Positions 1 to 5,241 of a stretch of 8,138 nt of DNA are shown here, piece after piece. Position 1 is the first letter of the stretch, and every line of letters begins with the position of its first letter. The position numbers were made by a program, and so were the translations under genes. Origin of the DNA: Spirochaetaceae bacterium (GTDB lineage: Bacteria > Spirochaetota > Spirochaetia > Treponematales > Treponemataceae); NCBI GenBank assembly GCA_017382775.1, contig JAFNZQ010000150.1:1-8138 (forward strand), read 5' to 3'. Under the pieces are notes generated by a model. The model worked only from the letters and a program-made list of their open reading frames with translations. It did no database searches and had not been told where the DNA came from.

Positions 1-183
1 GGTTTCGAGAATTTTGGAGTCAATGGGGAAAACGCTGTGGCTCCAATCTTTGCTGTTCATTGTGGCAATTACAGTGATGGCGGCCATTCCGTAAAGTCCA
101 AATTCGGAAAAGACCTTCAAATCCGCTTCGAGACCGGCACCTCCTGAAGTGTCGGAACCGGCAATGGTTGCAACTTTTATCAT
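1..183 (-). CDS. pdxK: Pyridoxine / hydroxymethylpyrimidine kinase, N-terminal part (cut by window edge)
   Basis: Only the first 61 residues are in the window and the reading frame is still open at position 1. The N-terminus carries the glycine-rich signature GSDTSGGAG at residues 9-17, followed by ADLK, which marks the ThiD/PdxK branch of the ribokinase-like kinases. These phosphorylate hydroxymethylpyrimidine (thiamine pathway) or pyridoxine/pyridoxal (vitamin B6 salvage) with ATP in the cytoplasm. The segment SHSVFPID near residues 50-57 resembles, from memory, the Gram-positive PdxK-type kinases more than classical ThiD, so I favour B6 salvage; a ThiD role remains possible. The ATG at 183-181 has a perfect AGGAGG at 188-193, 4 nt upstream. 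It lies 47 bp downstream of the lipoprotein gene with no clear promoter or terminator between, so co-transcription is likely. The ATP-binding and catalytic C-terminal half is not visible. Confidence 0.85.
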   Translation of the reverse strand, partial: MIKVATIAGSDTSGGAGLEADLKVFSEFGLYGMAAITVIATMNSKDWSHSVFPIDSKILET

Positions 184-230
184 ATAACCTCCTAATAAAT
201 ACAAATGGGATAAACTGTTTTAGACAATAA

Positions 231-2111
231 TTAGCCGTCAGGTGGGGAAACAACGTAAATTTGATATTTAATACCACCATCGGCAAGTTCCGAAAAGGTA
301 ATGGAAAAATCACCGGAAACATTTTTCAGGTCGTCATGTTCAAATACCATGAATGACATTAGACGTATTCGATACTGTGTGTTTGAATCAGCGTTCATAT
401 TTAAAAAATATGGCTTTATGGTTTTGCCATTGCTAAATGTAAATGGCCACACCTTAAAATCCTTTAATGCATAAGTTGACCCGCAATAATCTATATAACT
501 TTCGCTTACCGGTACTTCAAAGGAAAAGGATGACTTCAACAAATTTTTTTTGGTATAAAACATCACTTCGGGGAAGCGGAGAAAAATATCGGTGAATATA
601 GCCGATGAATTTTGATACCTTTTCGGATACAAGGTTTCAATGGCATTTGCAATTGAGGAAACACCTTGGTAGGCATTTGTGGACAGTTCATGGACGAATC
701 TTGCTCCTCCGTAATTTCTCGTTAAGTATCCGCCAAAGGCAGCCAAATAACTGTAAGAGTACACATCACCGTCGATCCAATGGGTTACGCTACCCTGTCG
801 AAACTGTCGAAGAAAGTTCTCCATACGCACATTCATTACCCAGCCGGCATTATCGTTGGGGGTAATTATGGGATAAATCATATCCTCGGCAATCATGGAC
901 ATCATTTCATTGTACCAGGTTTCCACGGAGTACATTCCACCAAGGATTATTTTTTGGTGGAAATTTATCATATGCTGAAATTCATGTATCAGCGTGGAAC
1001 AGGCCACCTGCGGATCGGTTTTGACGAAGGAGCTGTCCAAATAAAACATTTCCGTTTCGTTGGAAAAGGGCTGGGCACTGTTGGTGAAATAATCCTTTCC
1101 CCAAAAAAAGCCCACACCGCCATTGGATTGCACATCCGCATCAATGTCGTAAATGAGTATTTCAACTTCGTTTTTACTTGGTCCCAAGTCCATACGAAAG
1201 GGTTTACCAAAAAGGGATGTTTCCATGGTATAAATTTTTTCAAAATAGTTGGCAAGATCTTTTGCCTTTTTCTCCATAAGGGGAAAGGTTACATCCTGGG
1301 TATTACTGCTGAAAAGGAGATCCTTTTGCTCTTTGGCCACATAGATGGCACAGTGTTCGGTTAAAGCCACACAGGTGGCGGAAATTTGCTTGAATCTTGT
1401 GGAGCCATAATAGTCACTCTCGGTTTGAGTATATCCGGCCTCATTCGGAGCCGTATCGCTGTTCACCCAAAATTTTTTGTCCTTGCCCAAGACGTTGGTG
1501 GAACTGCCCAGGTCAATTATGTTGGAGTTGACACCGATTCCGGCGGAAACAGCGTTGTTGTTCACCGAATTTTTGTTCACTCTGCCTTTTTCCAGCAATT
1601 CCTTGCGATAGGCCCTTAAATCGTCAACCCTTTCCCGAGGAGGCTCGCTGTTAAACTTTGTGGCCACGGGTATTCCGCTACGAGGGGATGTGGAAACCAC
1701 ATCTTTATTTTCTTCTTGATAAATGGTCTCGAATTCTTCCTTGGAAATAAATTCCACGATGGGTGTGTTATCATCAGAAGCTGTTTTCGAGGATTTTATT
1801 TGGGAATAACTTGCTACCACATTGTTGTGGGAATATGGAGCGGCGGCACCATGCTTTTCCCAAGTGACTATGTTGTCGACCGAATTTTTGCTCCAAAGGC
1901 GTTTGTGCATGGCGGTGGAACTGCGAGAAGTATTCAATAGGGTGATGTAGATATTTTTGTTCTGTAAATTTTTGAATGTGTACGTTCCCGGACGATCCAC
2001 GGATATGGACATGGGCGTGTTTTCGTTGGAATAATTAGGCTCCACCAAAGTATTTTTACAGCCCATTAAAGAGACAAGAAAAATAACAAAGGAAATAAAG
2101 GTTACCTGCAT
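231..2111 (-). CDS. Predicted lipoprotein zinc metallopeptidase, hyicolysin (M30)-like
   Basis: The 626-residue product starts with a short hydrophobic segment ending in the lipobox LMGC (residues 15-18), so Cys18 should be lipidated after signal peptidase II cleavage. Lys19 follows rather than Asp, which fits outer-membrane or surface placement. Residues 19-290 are low in recognisable motifs and rich in Asn/Ser. A gluzincin-type site follows: HEFQH at 376-380 supplies two zinc-binding histidines and the catalytic Glu377, and WYNE at 399-402 offers Glu402 as the likely third ligand. HEFQHMINF is typical, from memory, of the M30 hyicolysin-like peptidases found in spirochaete lipoproteins. The substrate is unknown; an extracellular protein-degrading role is inference. 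The ATG at 2111 is the only credible start: a TAG directly precedes it and no other ATG lies before the lipobox. It has no Shine-Dalgarno sequence. The signal peptide is odd because its n-region (MQVT) lacks a basic residue. The next gene is a vitamin kinase with no obvious functional link. Confidence 0.85.
   Translation of the reverse strand: MQVTFISFVIFLVSLMGCKNTLVEPNYSNENTPMSISVDRPGTYTFKNLQNKNIYITLLNTSRSSTAMHKRLWSKNSVDNIVTWEKHGAAAPYSHNNVVASYSQIKSSKTASDDNTPIVEFISKEEFETIYQEENKDVVSTSPRSGIPVATKFNSEPPRERVDDLRAYRKELLEKGRVNKNSVNNNAVSAGIGVNSNIIDLGSSTNVLGKDKKFWVNSDTAPNEAGYTQTESDYYGSTRFKQISATCVALTEHCAIYVAKEQKDLLFSSNTQDVTFPLMEKKAKDLANYFEKIYTMETSLFGKPFRMDLGPSKNEVEILIYDIDADVQSNGGVGFFWGKDYFTNSAQPFSNETEMFYLDSSFVKTDPQVACSTLIHEFQHMINFHQKIILGGMYSVETWYNEMMSMIAEDMIYPIITPNDNAGWVMNVRMENFLRQFRQGSVTHWIDGDVYSYSYLAAFGGYLTRNYGGARFVHELSTNAYQGVSSIANAIETLYPKRYQNSSAIFTDIFLRFPEVMFYTKKNLLKSSFSFEVPVSESYIDYCGSTYALKDFKVWPFTFSNGKTIKPYFLNMNADSNTQYRIRLMSFMVFEHDDLKNVSGDFSITFSELADGGIKYQIYVVSPPDG
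935..962. repeat. Perfect 9-bp inverted repeat inside the lipoprotein gene
   Basis: TTCCACCAA (935-943) and TTGGTGGAA (954-962) are exact reverse complements separated by a 10-nt loop. In the mRNA this codes for the residues just after the HEFQH motif (about 383-392), so it would form a hairpin within the catalytic-domain coding region. No U-tract follows. It may be chance. Confidence 0.6.
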
Positions 2112-2118
2112 CTACTAC

Positions 2119-2147
2119 ATTGTATCATAATTTTCATATTTTGTCAA
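2119..2147 (-). promoter_or_regulatory. Sigma-70-type promoter of the lipoprotein gene
   Basis: The -35 TTGACA (2142-2147) is a perfect match. The spacer is exactly 17 bp and the -10 is TACAAT (2119-2124). The expected transcription start is about 2112, one base before the ATG at 2111, so the mRNA should be leaderless or nearly so. The stretch from the -10 end to the gene reads ATG TAG TAG ATG in frame, which excludes any upstream extension of the coding region. Confidence 0.8.
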
Positions 2148-2156
2148 TAATTTTAC

Positions 2157-2174
2157 AAAAAAAATTTGAATTTT
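2157..2174 (-). terminator. Weak A/U hairpin with U-tract after the Nudix-PrmC gene
   Basis: After the stop codon at 2185 the minus strand reads AAAAT, a TCAA loop, then ATTTT (5-bp stem, 2161-2174), running into an uninterrupted U-tract down to 2157. The stem has no G-C pairs, so on its own it would be weak. A G-C hairpin at 2198-2214 just before the stop codon may assist it. It sits ahead of the lipoprotein promoter, where a transcript end would be expected. Confidence 0.3.
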
Positions 2175-2184
2175 ATCGAGAAAA

Positions 2185-3672
2185 TCAATCCTTAATTCCC
2201 CGGGTTAAGCGGGGTAAACCCCCTAAATCCGCAAAGGTTTCCACTTGGGAAAATCCAAATTCGGAAAGCAAATTTCGGGTAAATTCCGCATTGTATTCTC
2301 CTGTTTCAATGAAGATTTTTCCCCCTTTTTTCAACAGAGATGAGGCCTGTTCCGTGAGGGAACGAATTGCATCGCAACCGTCTTCGCCGCCGTCCAAGGC
2401 CAGCATTGGTTCGCCGCGTCCGTCTTTCAACAATTCTTCCGCAACTTTTTTGGGAACATAGGGCGGATTGGAAAAAATTATGTCGTAGGATTGGGGCATT
2501 TCGTCACGGCTTTGGTCAAGGGGACGGAAAAAATTGCAATGGCGAAAATTTATTTCTTCATTTTCGCAAATTGTTGCGGCATTTTTTTTCGCCACAGCCA
2601 AGGCTTCCGGGGAAATGTCCGTTGCCCAGGCCTTTATTTTCAATTGGGGAAAAATCCGCGAAGCTTCCCGAAGAACGGAAATAATCAAACAACCGGATCC
2701 GGTACAAACATCGATGATTTTAACTTCCCCCGAAGTAAAATCCCCCAGGGCCTCCACCACTTTTTCCACCAAAAGTTCGCTGTCGCTTTTTGGAACCAAC
2801 ACATGGGGATTGACAAAAAATTCGTGATTGAAAAAGGATTTTTTCCCCGTTATGTACGCCACGCATTCACCGGTTTGCCGACGGTTTATCATTGAAAAAA
2901 AGGATCTAACCTCATCGGGTGCAAGGGGCAAAAAGGGATTGGTCAGAATGAAGGATTTATCCTTTCCCAAAGTTTCTGTAATGAAAATGAGGCTGTCCAG
3001 TTGGGGCGTGGATGAAATTTCGGACAGTTTTTTTTCTCCCCAAGCCCGCAAATTTTTCGGAGTAAGATTGGGAAATTCGGAAATATCCGGGGCATTTTTC
3101 TCGGGGAAAAGGCTTTTATTGAAAAGGGCGAATTGCAAATCTTGCCAAAAATTTTCGTAGGTTTCCTCAAAGGGCATGAACAAACCGTCAGCGTGCAAGG
3201 ACTTTATTTCATCAAAGGTGGCGAAACGACCGTCAATCACCTCGTCGGGTTGAAAATTCAATGATGCGAAAAAATCTTTTTGAGATTTATGGTCTTCCAC
3301 CAAGGATGAAATGTCAAAAAGCCAGGCGTCCAAAAAAAAGGAATTGGGCCTTTTCACGCCGTCGGCAACGCATTTGTAGGAAAAAAGGTAGCGAGAAGGT
3401 AAATTTACGGGGTTTATACCGATTTCTTCGGCGGTTTCCCGTAGGGCGGCCTGAAAACTCAATTCTCCTGCCCTAACGTGTCCACCGGTGGGTTGCCAAT
3501 ATCCGCCCCAAAAAATGTCGTGAGCCCGTTGGGTTATTAAAAATTTGTCACCCCATTGCAGCCAAATATGTACGATTAAATTAAATTCGGAATGATTTTT
3601 CCTTTCGCCCTTGGGAATTTGTCGAAACAGAAAATTTCTTTCACCGTCGAAAAGGTCGAAGATTTCTCCCAT
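2185..3672 (-). CDS. prmC: Fusion: Nudix hydrolase + PrmC-type release factor glutamine methyltransferase
   Basis: The 495-residue protein has two parts. Residues 1 to about 190 are a Nudix hydrolase of the YfcD/isopentenyl-diphosphate-isomerase-like kind. Its Nudix box (64-86) fits GX5EX7REUXEEXGU, with G64, E70, R78, E79, E82 and E83, and Thr80 at the usually hydrophobic position. It should cleave a nucleoside-diphosphate-X substrate, not identifiable here. Residues about 204-495 match PrmC (HemK), which N5-methylates the GGQ glutamine of release factors RF1 and RF2 using S-adenosylmethionine. The SAM loop is DVCTGSG (321-327), the acidic ribose contact is Asp352, the catalytic motif is NPPY (402-405), and LALDGGEDG follows at 424-432. 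The usual PRPxTE motif reads PKSDSE (294-299). I chose the ATG at 3672, 2 nt after the slyD stop (TGA TA ATG), because MGEIFDLFD matches the normal Nudix N-terminus. An ATG at 3708 would add 12 basic/hydrophobic residues. No strong Shine-Dalgarno is present, so translational coupling is likely. Both catalytic motifs look intact. Confidence 0.9.
   Translation of the reverse strand: MGEIFDLFDGERNFLFRQIPKGERKNHSEFNLIVHIWLQWGDKFLITQRAHDIFWGGYWQPTGGHVRAGELSFQAALRETAEEIGINPVNLPSRYLFSYKCVADGVKRPNSFFLDAWLFDISSLVEDHKSQKDFFASLNFQPDEVIDGRFATFDEIKSLHADGLFMPFEETYENFWQDLQFALFNKSLFPEKNAPDISEFPNLTPKNLRAWGEKKLSEISSTPQLDSLIFITETLGKDKSFILTNPFLPLAPDEVRSFFSMINRRQTGECVAYITGKKSFFNHEFFVNPHVLVPKSDSELLVEKVVEALGDFTSGEVKIIDVCTGSGCLIISVLREASRIFPQLKIKAWATDISPEALAVAKKNAATICENEEINFRHCNFFRPLDQSRDEMPQSYDIIFSNPPYVPKKVAEELLKDGRGEPMLALDGGEDGCDAIRSLTEQASSLLKKGGKIFIETGEYNAEFTRNLLSEFGFSQVETFADLGGLPRLTRGIKD
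2198..2214 (-). other. G-C hairpin in the last codons of the Nudix-PrmC gene
   Basis: CCCCG (2198-2202) and CGGGG (2210-2214) pair perfectly around a 7-nt loop, 10 nt before the stop codon, within the codons for Arg-Leu-Thr-Arg-Gly. It may contribute to 3'-end formation together with the A/U-rich stretch after the gene. It is also compatible with ordinary codon choice. Confidence 0.4.
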
Positions 3673-3674
3673 TA

Positions 3675-4196
3675 TCAACCGCAGGAACCGCCGCAGCCAC
3701 CGCAACATCCGCCACAGGATGATGAGGAACAGGATGAGGCAGGTTTTTCCGGAGAACCGGCTTCCAATTCCGCTGTTGTGGCATTACGCACACCGCAAAC
3801 CGTTACGGTGAAAGTAAGGTTCTTCCCCGCCAAGGGATGATTGGCATCAATTTTCACGTTGCCGTTTTCCACGGAGACCACGGTTACCAACTGTTCGCCG
3901 TCGGGGAATTGGGCGAAAAACCGCATTCCCGGACGAACTTCTCCGTCAAAATGTTCAAGGGGTGCATCGAAAAACAGGTTCTCGTCAGACTCTCCGTAGG
4001 CATCCTTGGCTTCCAAATACACCGTAAAAGTGTCGCCCTCATTTTTGCCTTCCAATGCGGCTTCCAATGCGGGAAGTATGGAATCGGAACCTTGAATGTA
4101 CTCAATGGGAGAATTTTCGTCAGCGGAATCAACTAAATTACCGGCTTCGTCTTTTGCCGAATAGAATAAAGACACGACTTTGCCTTTTTTAATCAT
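3675..4196 (-). CDS. slyD: SlyD-like FKBP-type peptidyl-prolyl cis-trans isomerase
   Basis: The 173-residue cytoplasmic protein belongs to the SlyD group of FKBP isomerases, which catalyse proline isomerisation, act as chaperones through an inserted IF domain, and often carry nickel. Visible marks are the FKBP start MIKKGKVVSLFYSAKD, DAYGE (65-69), the IF insert at roughly 73-120, and NHPLAGKNLTF at 119-129, a SlyD hallmark. The C-terminus from residue 154 is only Ser, Gly and Cys: CSSSSCGGCCGGCGGSCG holds six cysteines and no histidine, unlike the His-rich tail of E. coli SlyD, but still suggests metal binding. The ATG at 4196 is supported by GAGG at 4203-4206. A longer reading to 4241 would run into the tRNA gene and is rejected. 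It shares the strong tRNA-Phe promoter. The Nudix-PrmC gene starts 2 nt after its stop. Confidence 0.93.
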   Translation of the reverse strand: MIKKGKVVSLFYSAKDEAGNLVDSADENSPIEYIQGSDSILPALEAALEGKNEGDTFTVYLEAKDAYGESDENLFFDAPLEHFDGEVRPGMRFFAQFPDGEQLVTVVSVENGNVKIDANHPLAGKNLTFTVTVCGVRNATTAELEAGSPEKPASSCSSSSCGGCCGGCGGSCG

Positions 4197-4202
4197 ATTA
4201 AA

Positions 4203-4206
4203 CCTC
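4203..4206 (-). promoter_or_regulatory. Shine-Dalgarno of slyD, directly after the tRNA 3' end
   Basis: GAGG lies 6 nt before the ATG at 4196 and only 3 nt downstream of the tRNA discriminator base at 4210. It fixes the slyD start. It means that trimming the tRNA 3' end would leave a 13-nt mRNA leader with the ribosome-binding site intact. Confidence 0.75.
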
Positions 4207-4209
4207 AAA

Positions 4210-4282
4210 TGCCGTCGGACAGAATCGAACTGTCGACACATGGATTTTCAGTCCATTGCTCTACCGACTGAGCTACAACGGC
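4210..4282 (-). tRNA. tRNA-Phe (anticodon GAA)
   Basis: The 73-nt sequence folds as a full cloverleaf. The acceptor stem is GCCGTTG with CGACGGC (one G-U pair). The D stem is GCTC/GAGC. The anticodon stem is ATGGA/TCCAT around the loop CTGAAAA, which gives anticodon GAA. The variable loop has 5 nt. The T stem is GACAG/CTGTC with loop TTCGATT. The discriminator is A at 4210. The next bases are TTT, so CCA is not encoded and must be added by tRNA nucleotidyltransferase. The gene begins about 8 nt after the predicted transcription start and is followed after 13 nt by slyD, so it is probably co-transcribed with protein genes and released by RNase P and RNase Z-type processing. Confidence 0.97.
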
Positions 4283-4296
4283 GAACCATTTAATCA

Positions 4297-4325
4297 ATTC
4301 TACCAAATATTTTTTTTTATGTCAA
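4297..4325 (-). promoter_or_regulatory. Promoter of the tRNA-Phe / slyD / Nudix-PrmC unit
   Basis: The -35 TTGACA (4320-4325) is perfect, the spacer is 17 bp with an A9 run, and the -10 is TAGAAT (4297-4302). Transcription should start near 4290. Homopolymeric A/T tracts occupy the DNA upstream (4337-4374) and could raise activity through bending or UP-element-like contact. The sequence TCCCCTTGACA at 4320-4330 is identical to that of the tpiA promoter. No other promoter for slyD or Nudix-PrmC is apparent. Confidence 0.85.
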
Positions 4326-4336
4326 GGGGAAACATC

Positions 4337-4374
4337 AAAAAAACCGATTTTTTTTTCAAAAGTCGATTTTTTTT
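4337..4374. repeat. Clustered A/T tracts between tpiA and tRNA-Phe
   Basis: On the plus strand an A7 run (4337-4343) is followed by CGA-T9 (4345-4356) and CGA-T8 (4364-4374), the last two being a direct repeat 19 bp apart. In minus-strand RNA the outer parts can pair (A7UCG with CGGU7, one G-U pair) around a 17-nt loop, ending in U7. The stretch could be a bent upstream element of the tRNA promoter, part of the tpiA transcript end, or both. Confidence 0.4.
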
Positions 4375-4377
4375 ACG

Positions 4378-4408
4378 AATGGGACGTAATTTTTCATTAC
4401 GTCCCATT
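4378..4408 (-). terminator. 13-bp perfect hairpin after tpiA, probable transcript end
   Basis: The arms 4378-4390 and 4396-4408 are exact reverse complements with a 5-nt loop. The stem contains GGGACGTAAT and begins 19 nt after the tpiA stop codon. This is the position of a terminator, but no U-run follows: the minus strand continues CGTAAAAAAAA. It may need Rho, act with the A/U structure just downstream, or serve mainly to protect the 3' end from exonucleases. Confidence 0.55.
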
Positions 4409-4427
4409 TCCCACAATGAGGATAGGC

Positions 4428-5180
4428 TTACTCCACGTGGGCAATTACGCTGAATTTTTCAGCCACGAGAGCCGCACCGCCAATGAGACCGCCGTCGATA
4501 TCGGGTTTGGCCAACAAATCGGCTGCGTTGCCGTCGTTCATGGAGCCACCGTATTGGATATAGGTTTTTTCCGCAACATCATCCCCGAACATGGATTTCA
4601 GAACGCCGCGAACGAAGGCATGAATGGCCTGGGCGTCATCGGGGGTGGCGGTTTTGCCTGTTCCGATGGCCCAAACAGGCTCGTAGGCGATTGTGACACG
4701 AGCCATATCTTGGGCAGAAACGTCTTTGAGCCCCTTTCGTGTTTGTTCTTCACAAACGGCTTCGGCCTTTCCCGCTTCCCTTTCTTCCAAAAGTTCGCCG
4801 ATACATAAAATCACATCCAAGCCGTTTGCCAAGGCCAAACGAACCTTTTTGTTTATCATTTCGTCGCTTTCACCGTAAATGTGGCGGCGTTCGGAATGTC
4901 CCAAAATAACGGTTTGAACGCCCACGCTTTTCAACATTCCCACGGAGACTTCACCGGTATGCGCACCGGCTTCTTCGGTGGAACAGTTTTGAGCGCCTAA
5001 AATTACATTTGTTCCCTTTACGACGCTGCTTACGGCGTCAAGGTTGGTAAAGGAGGGAGCCACCAAATAACGGTTTTTTCCGTCTTTTACGGCTTCCACA
5101 ACCTGACGGGCCAATTCCACGGCCTCGTCCTTGGTTTTATTCATTTTCCAATTTCCGGCAATAAAATAAGGTTTTCTCAT
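4428..5180 (-). CDS. tpiA: Triosephosphate isomerase
   Basis: The 250-residue protein has the normal full length of this TIM-barrel enzyme, which interconverts dihydroxyacetone phosphate and glyceraldehyde 3-phosphate in glycolysis and gluconeogenesis. All catalytic landmarks are present: NWKMN with Asn10 and Lys12, the electrophile His95 in GHSERR (94-99), the base Glu167 in YEPVWAIGTGKTA (166-178, including the mobile loop), and the phosphate-binding YGGSM (210-214) and GLIGGAAL (231-238). The start at 5180 is supported by GGAGG at 5186-5190, 5 nt upstream. It has its own perfect-consensus promoter, giving a leader of about 16 nt, and is followed by a hairpin. It is not next to other glycolytic genes here; its upstream neighbour is the GDP-fucose cassette. 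Read-through from that cassette is possible because no terminator is seen between them. Confidence 0.98.
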   Translation of the reverse strand: MRKPYFIAGNWKMNKTKDEAVELARQVVEAVKDGKNRYLVAPSFTNLDAVSSVVKGTNVILGAQNCSTEEAGAHTGEVSVGMLKSVGVQTVILGHSERRHIYGESDEMINKKVRLALANGLDVILCIGELLEEREAGKAEAVCEEQTRKGLKDVSAQDMARVTIAYEPVWAIGTGKTATPDDAQAIHAFVRGVLKSMFGDDVAEKTYIQYGGSMNDGNAADLLAKPDIDGGLIGGAALVAEKFSVIAHVE

Positions 5181-5202
5181 AAAATCCTCCGATATTCATA
5201 AA

Positions 5203-5231
5203 ATTATATCACGAAAAGTCTTTCCTGTCAA
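5203..5231 (-). promoter_or_regulatory. Full-consensus sigma-70 promoter of tpiA
   Basis: TTGACA (5226-5231), a 17-bp spacer and TATAAT (5203-5208) match the consensus at all twelve positions. The start point should fall near 5196, leaving a 16-nt leader with GGAGG. The -35 begins only 10 bp after the fcl stop codon, with no terminator between. Such a promoter suggests strong constitutive expression, as expected for a glycolytic enzyme. Confidence 0.9.
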
Positions 5232-5241
5232 GGGGATAATT

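Noticed and set aside
199..227. Possible promoter for pdxK (TTGTCT-17 bp-TTGTAT)
   Set aside because: The -10 matches consensus at only three positions and lacks the key second-position A. Co-transcription with the lipoprotein gene is simpler.
20..322. Plus-strand open frame of 100 codons
   Set aside because: It lies opposite the pdxK start and lipoprotein end, has no recognisable motif or ribosome-binding site, and is best explained as a shadow.
780..1364. Plus-strand open frame of 194 codons opposite the lipoprotein gene
   Set aside because: The minus-strand frame has a lipobox, a promoter and a zinc-peptidase motif; the plus frame shows no domain and no ribosome-binding site.
3331..3345. 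Homopolymer of eight A within the Nudix part as a possible frameshift site
   Set aside because: The frame stays open with good family similarity on both sides of the run, so there is no sign of a shift.
4197..4241. 15-residue N-terminal extension of slyD
   Set aside because: It overlaps the tRNA-Phe gene. The family start MIKKGK with GAGG upstream is clearly the real one.
4283..4427. Hidden small gene between tRNA-Phe and tpiA
   Set aside because: The gap is filled by the tRNA promoter, A/T tracts and the tpiA hairpin. No open frame with a ribosome-binding site is seen on either strand.
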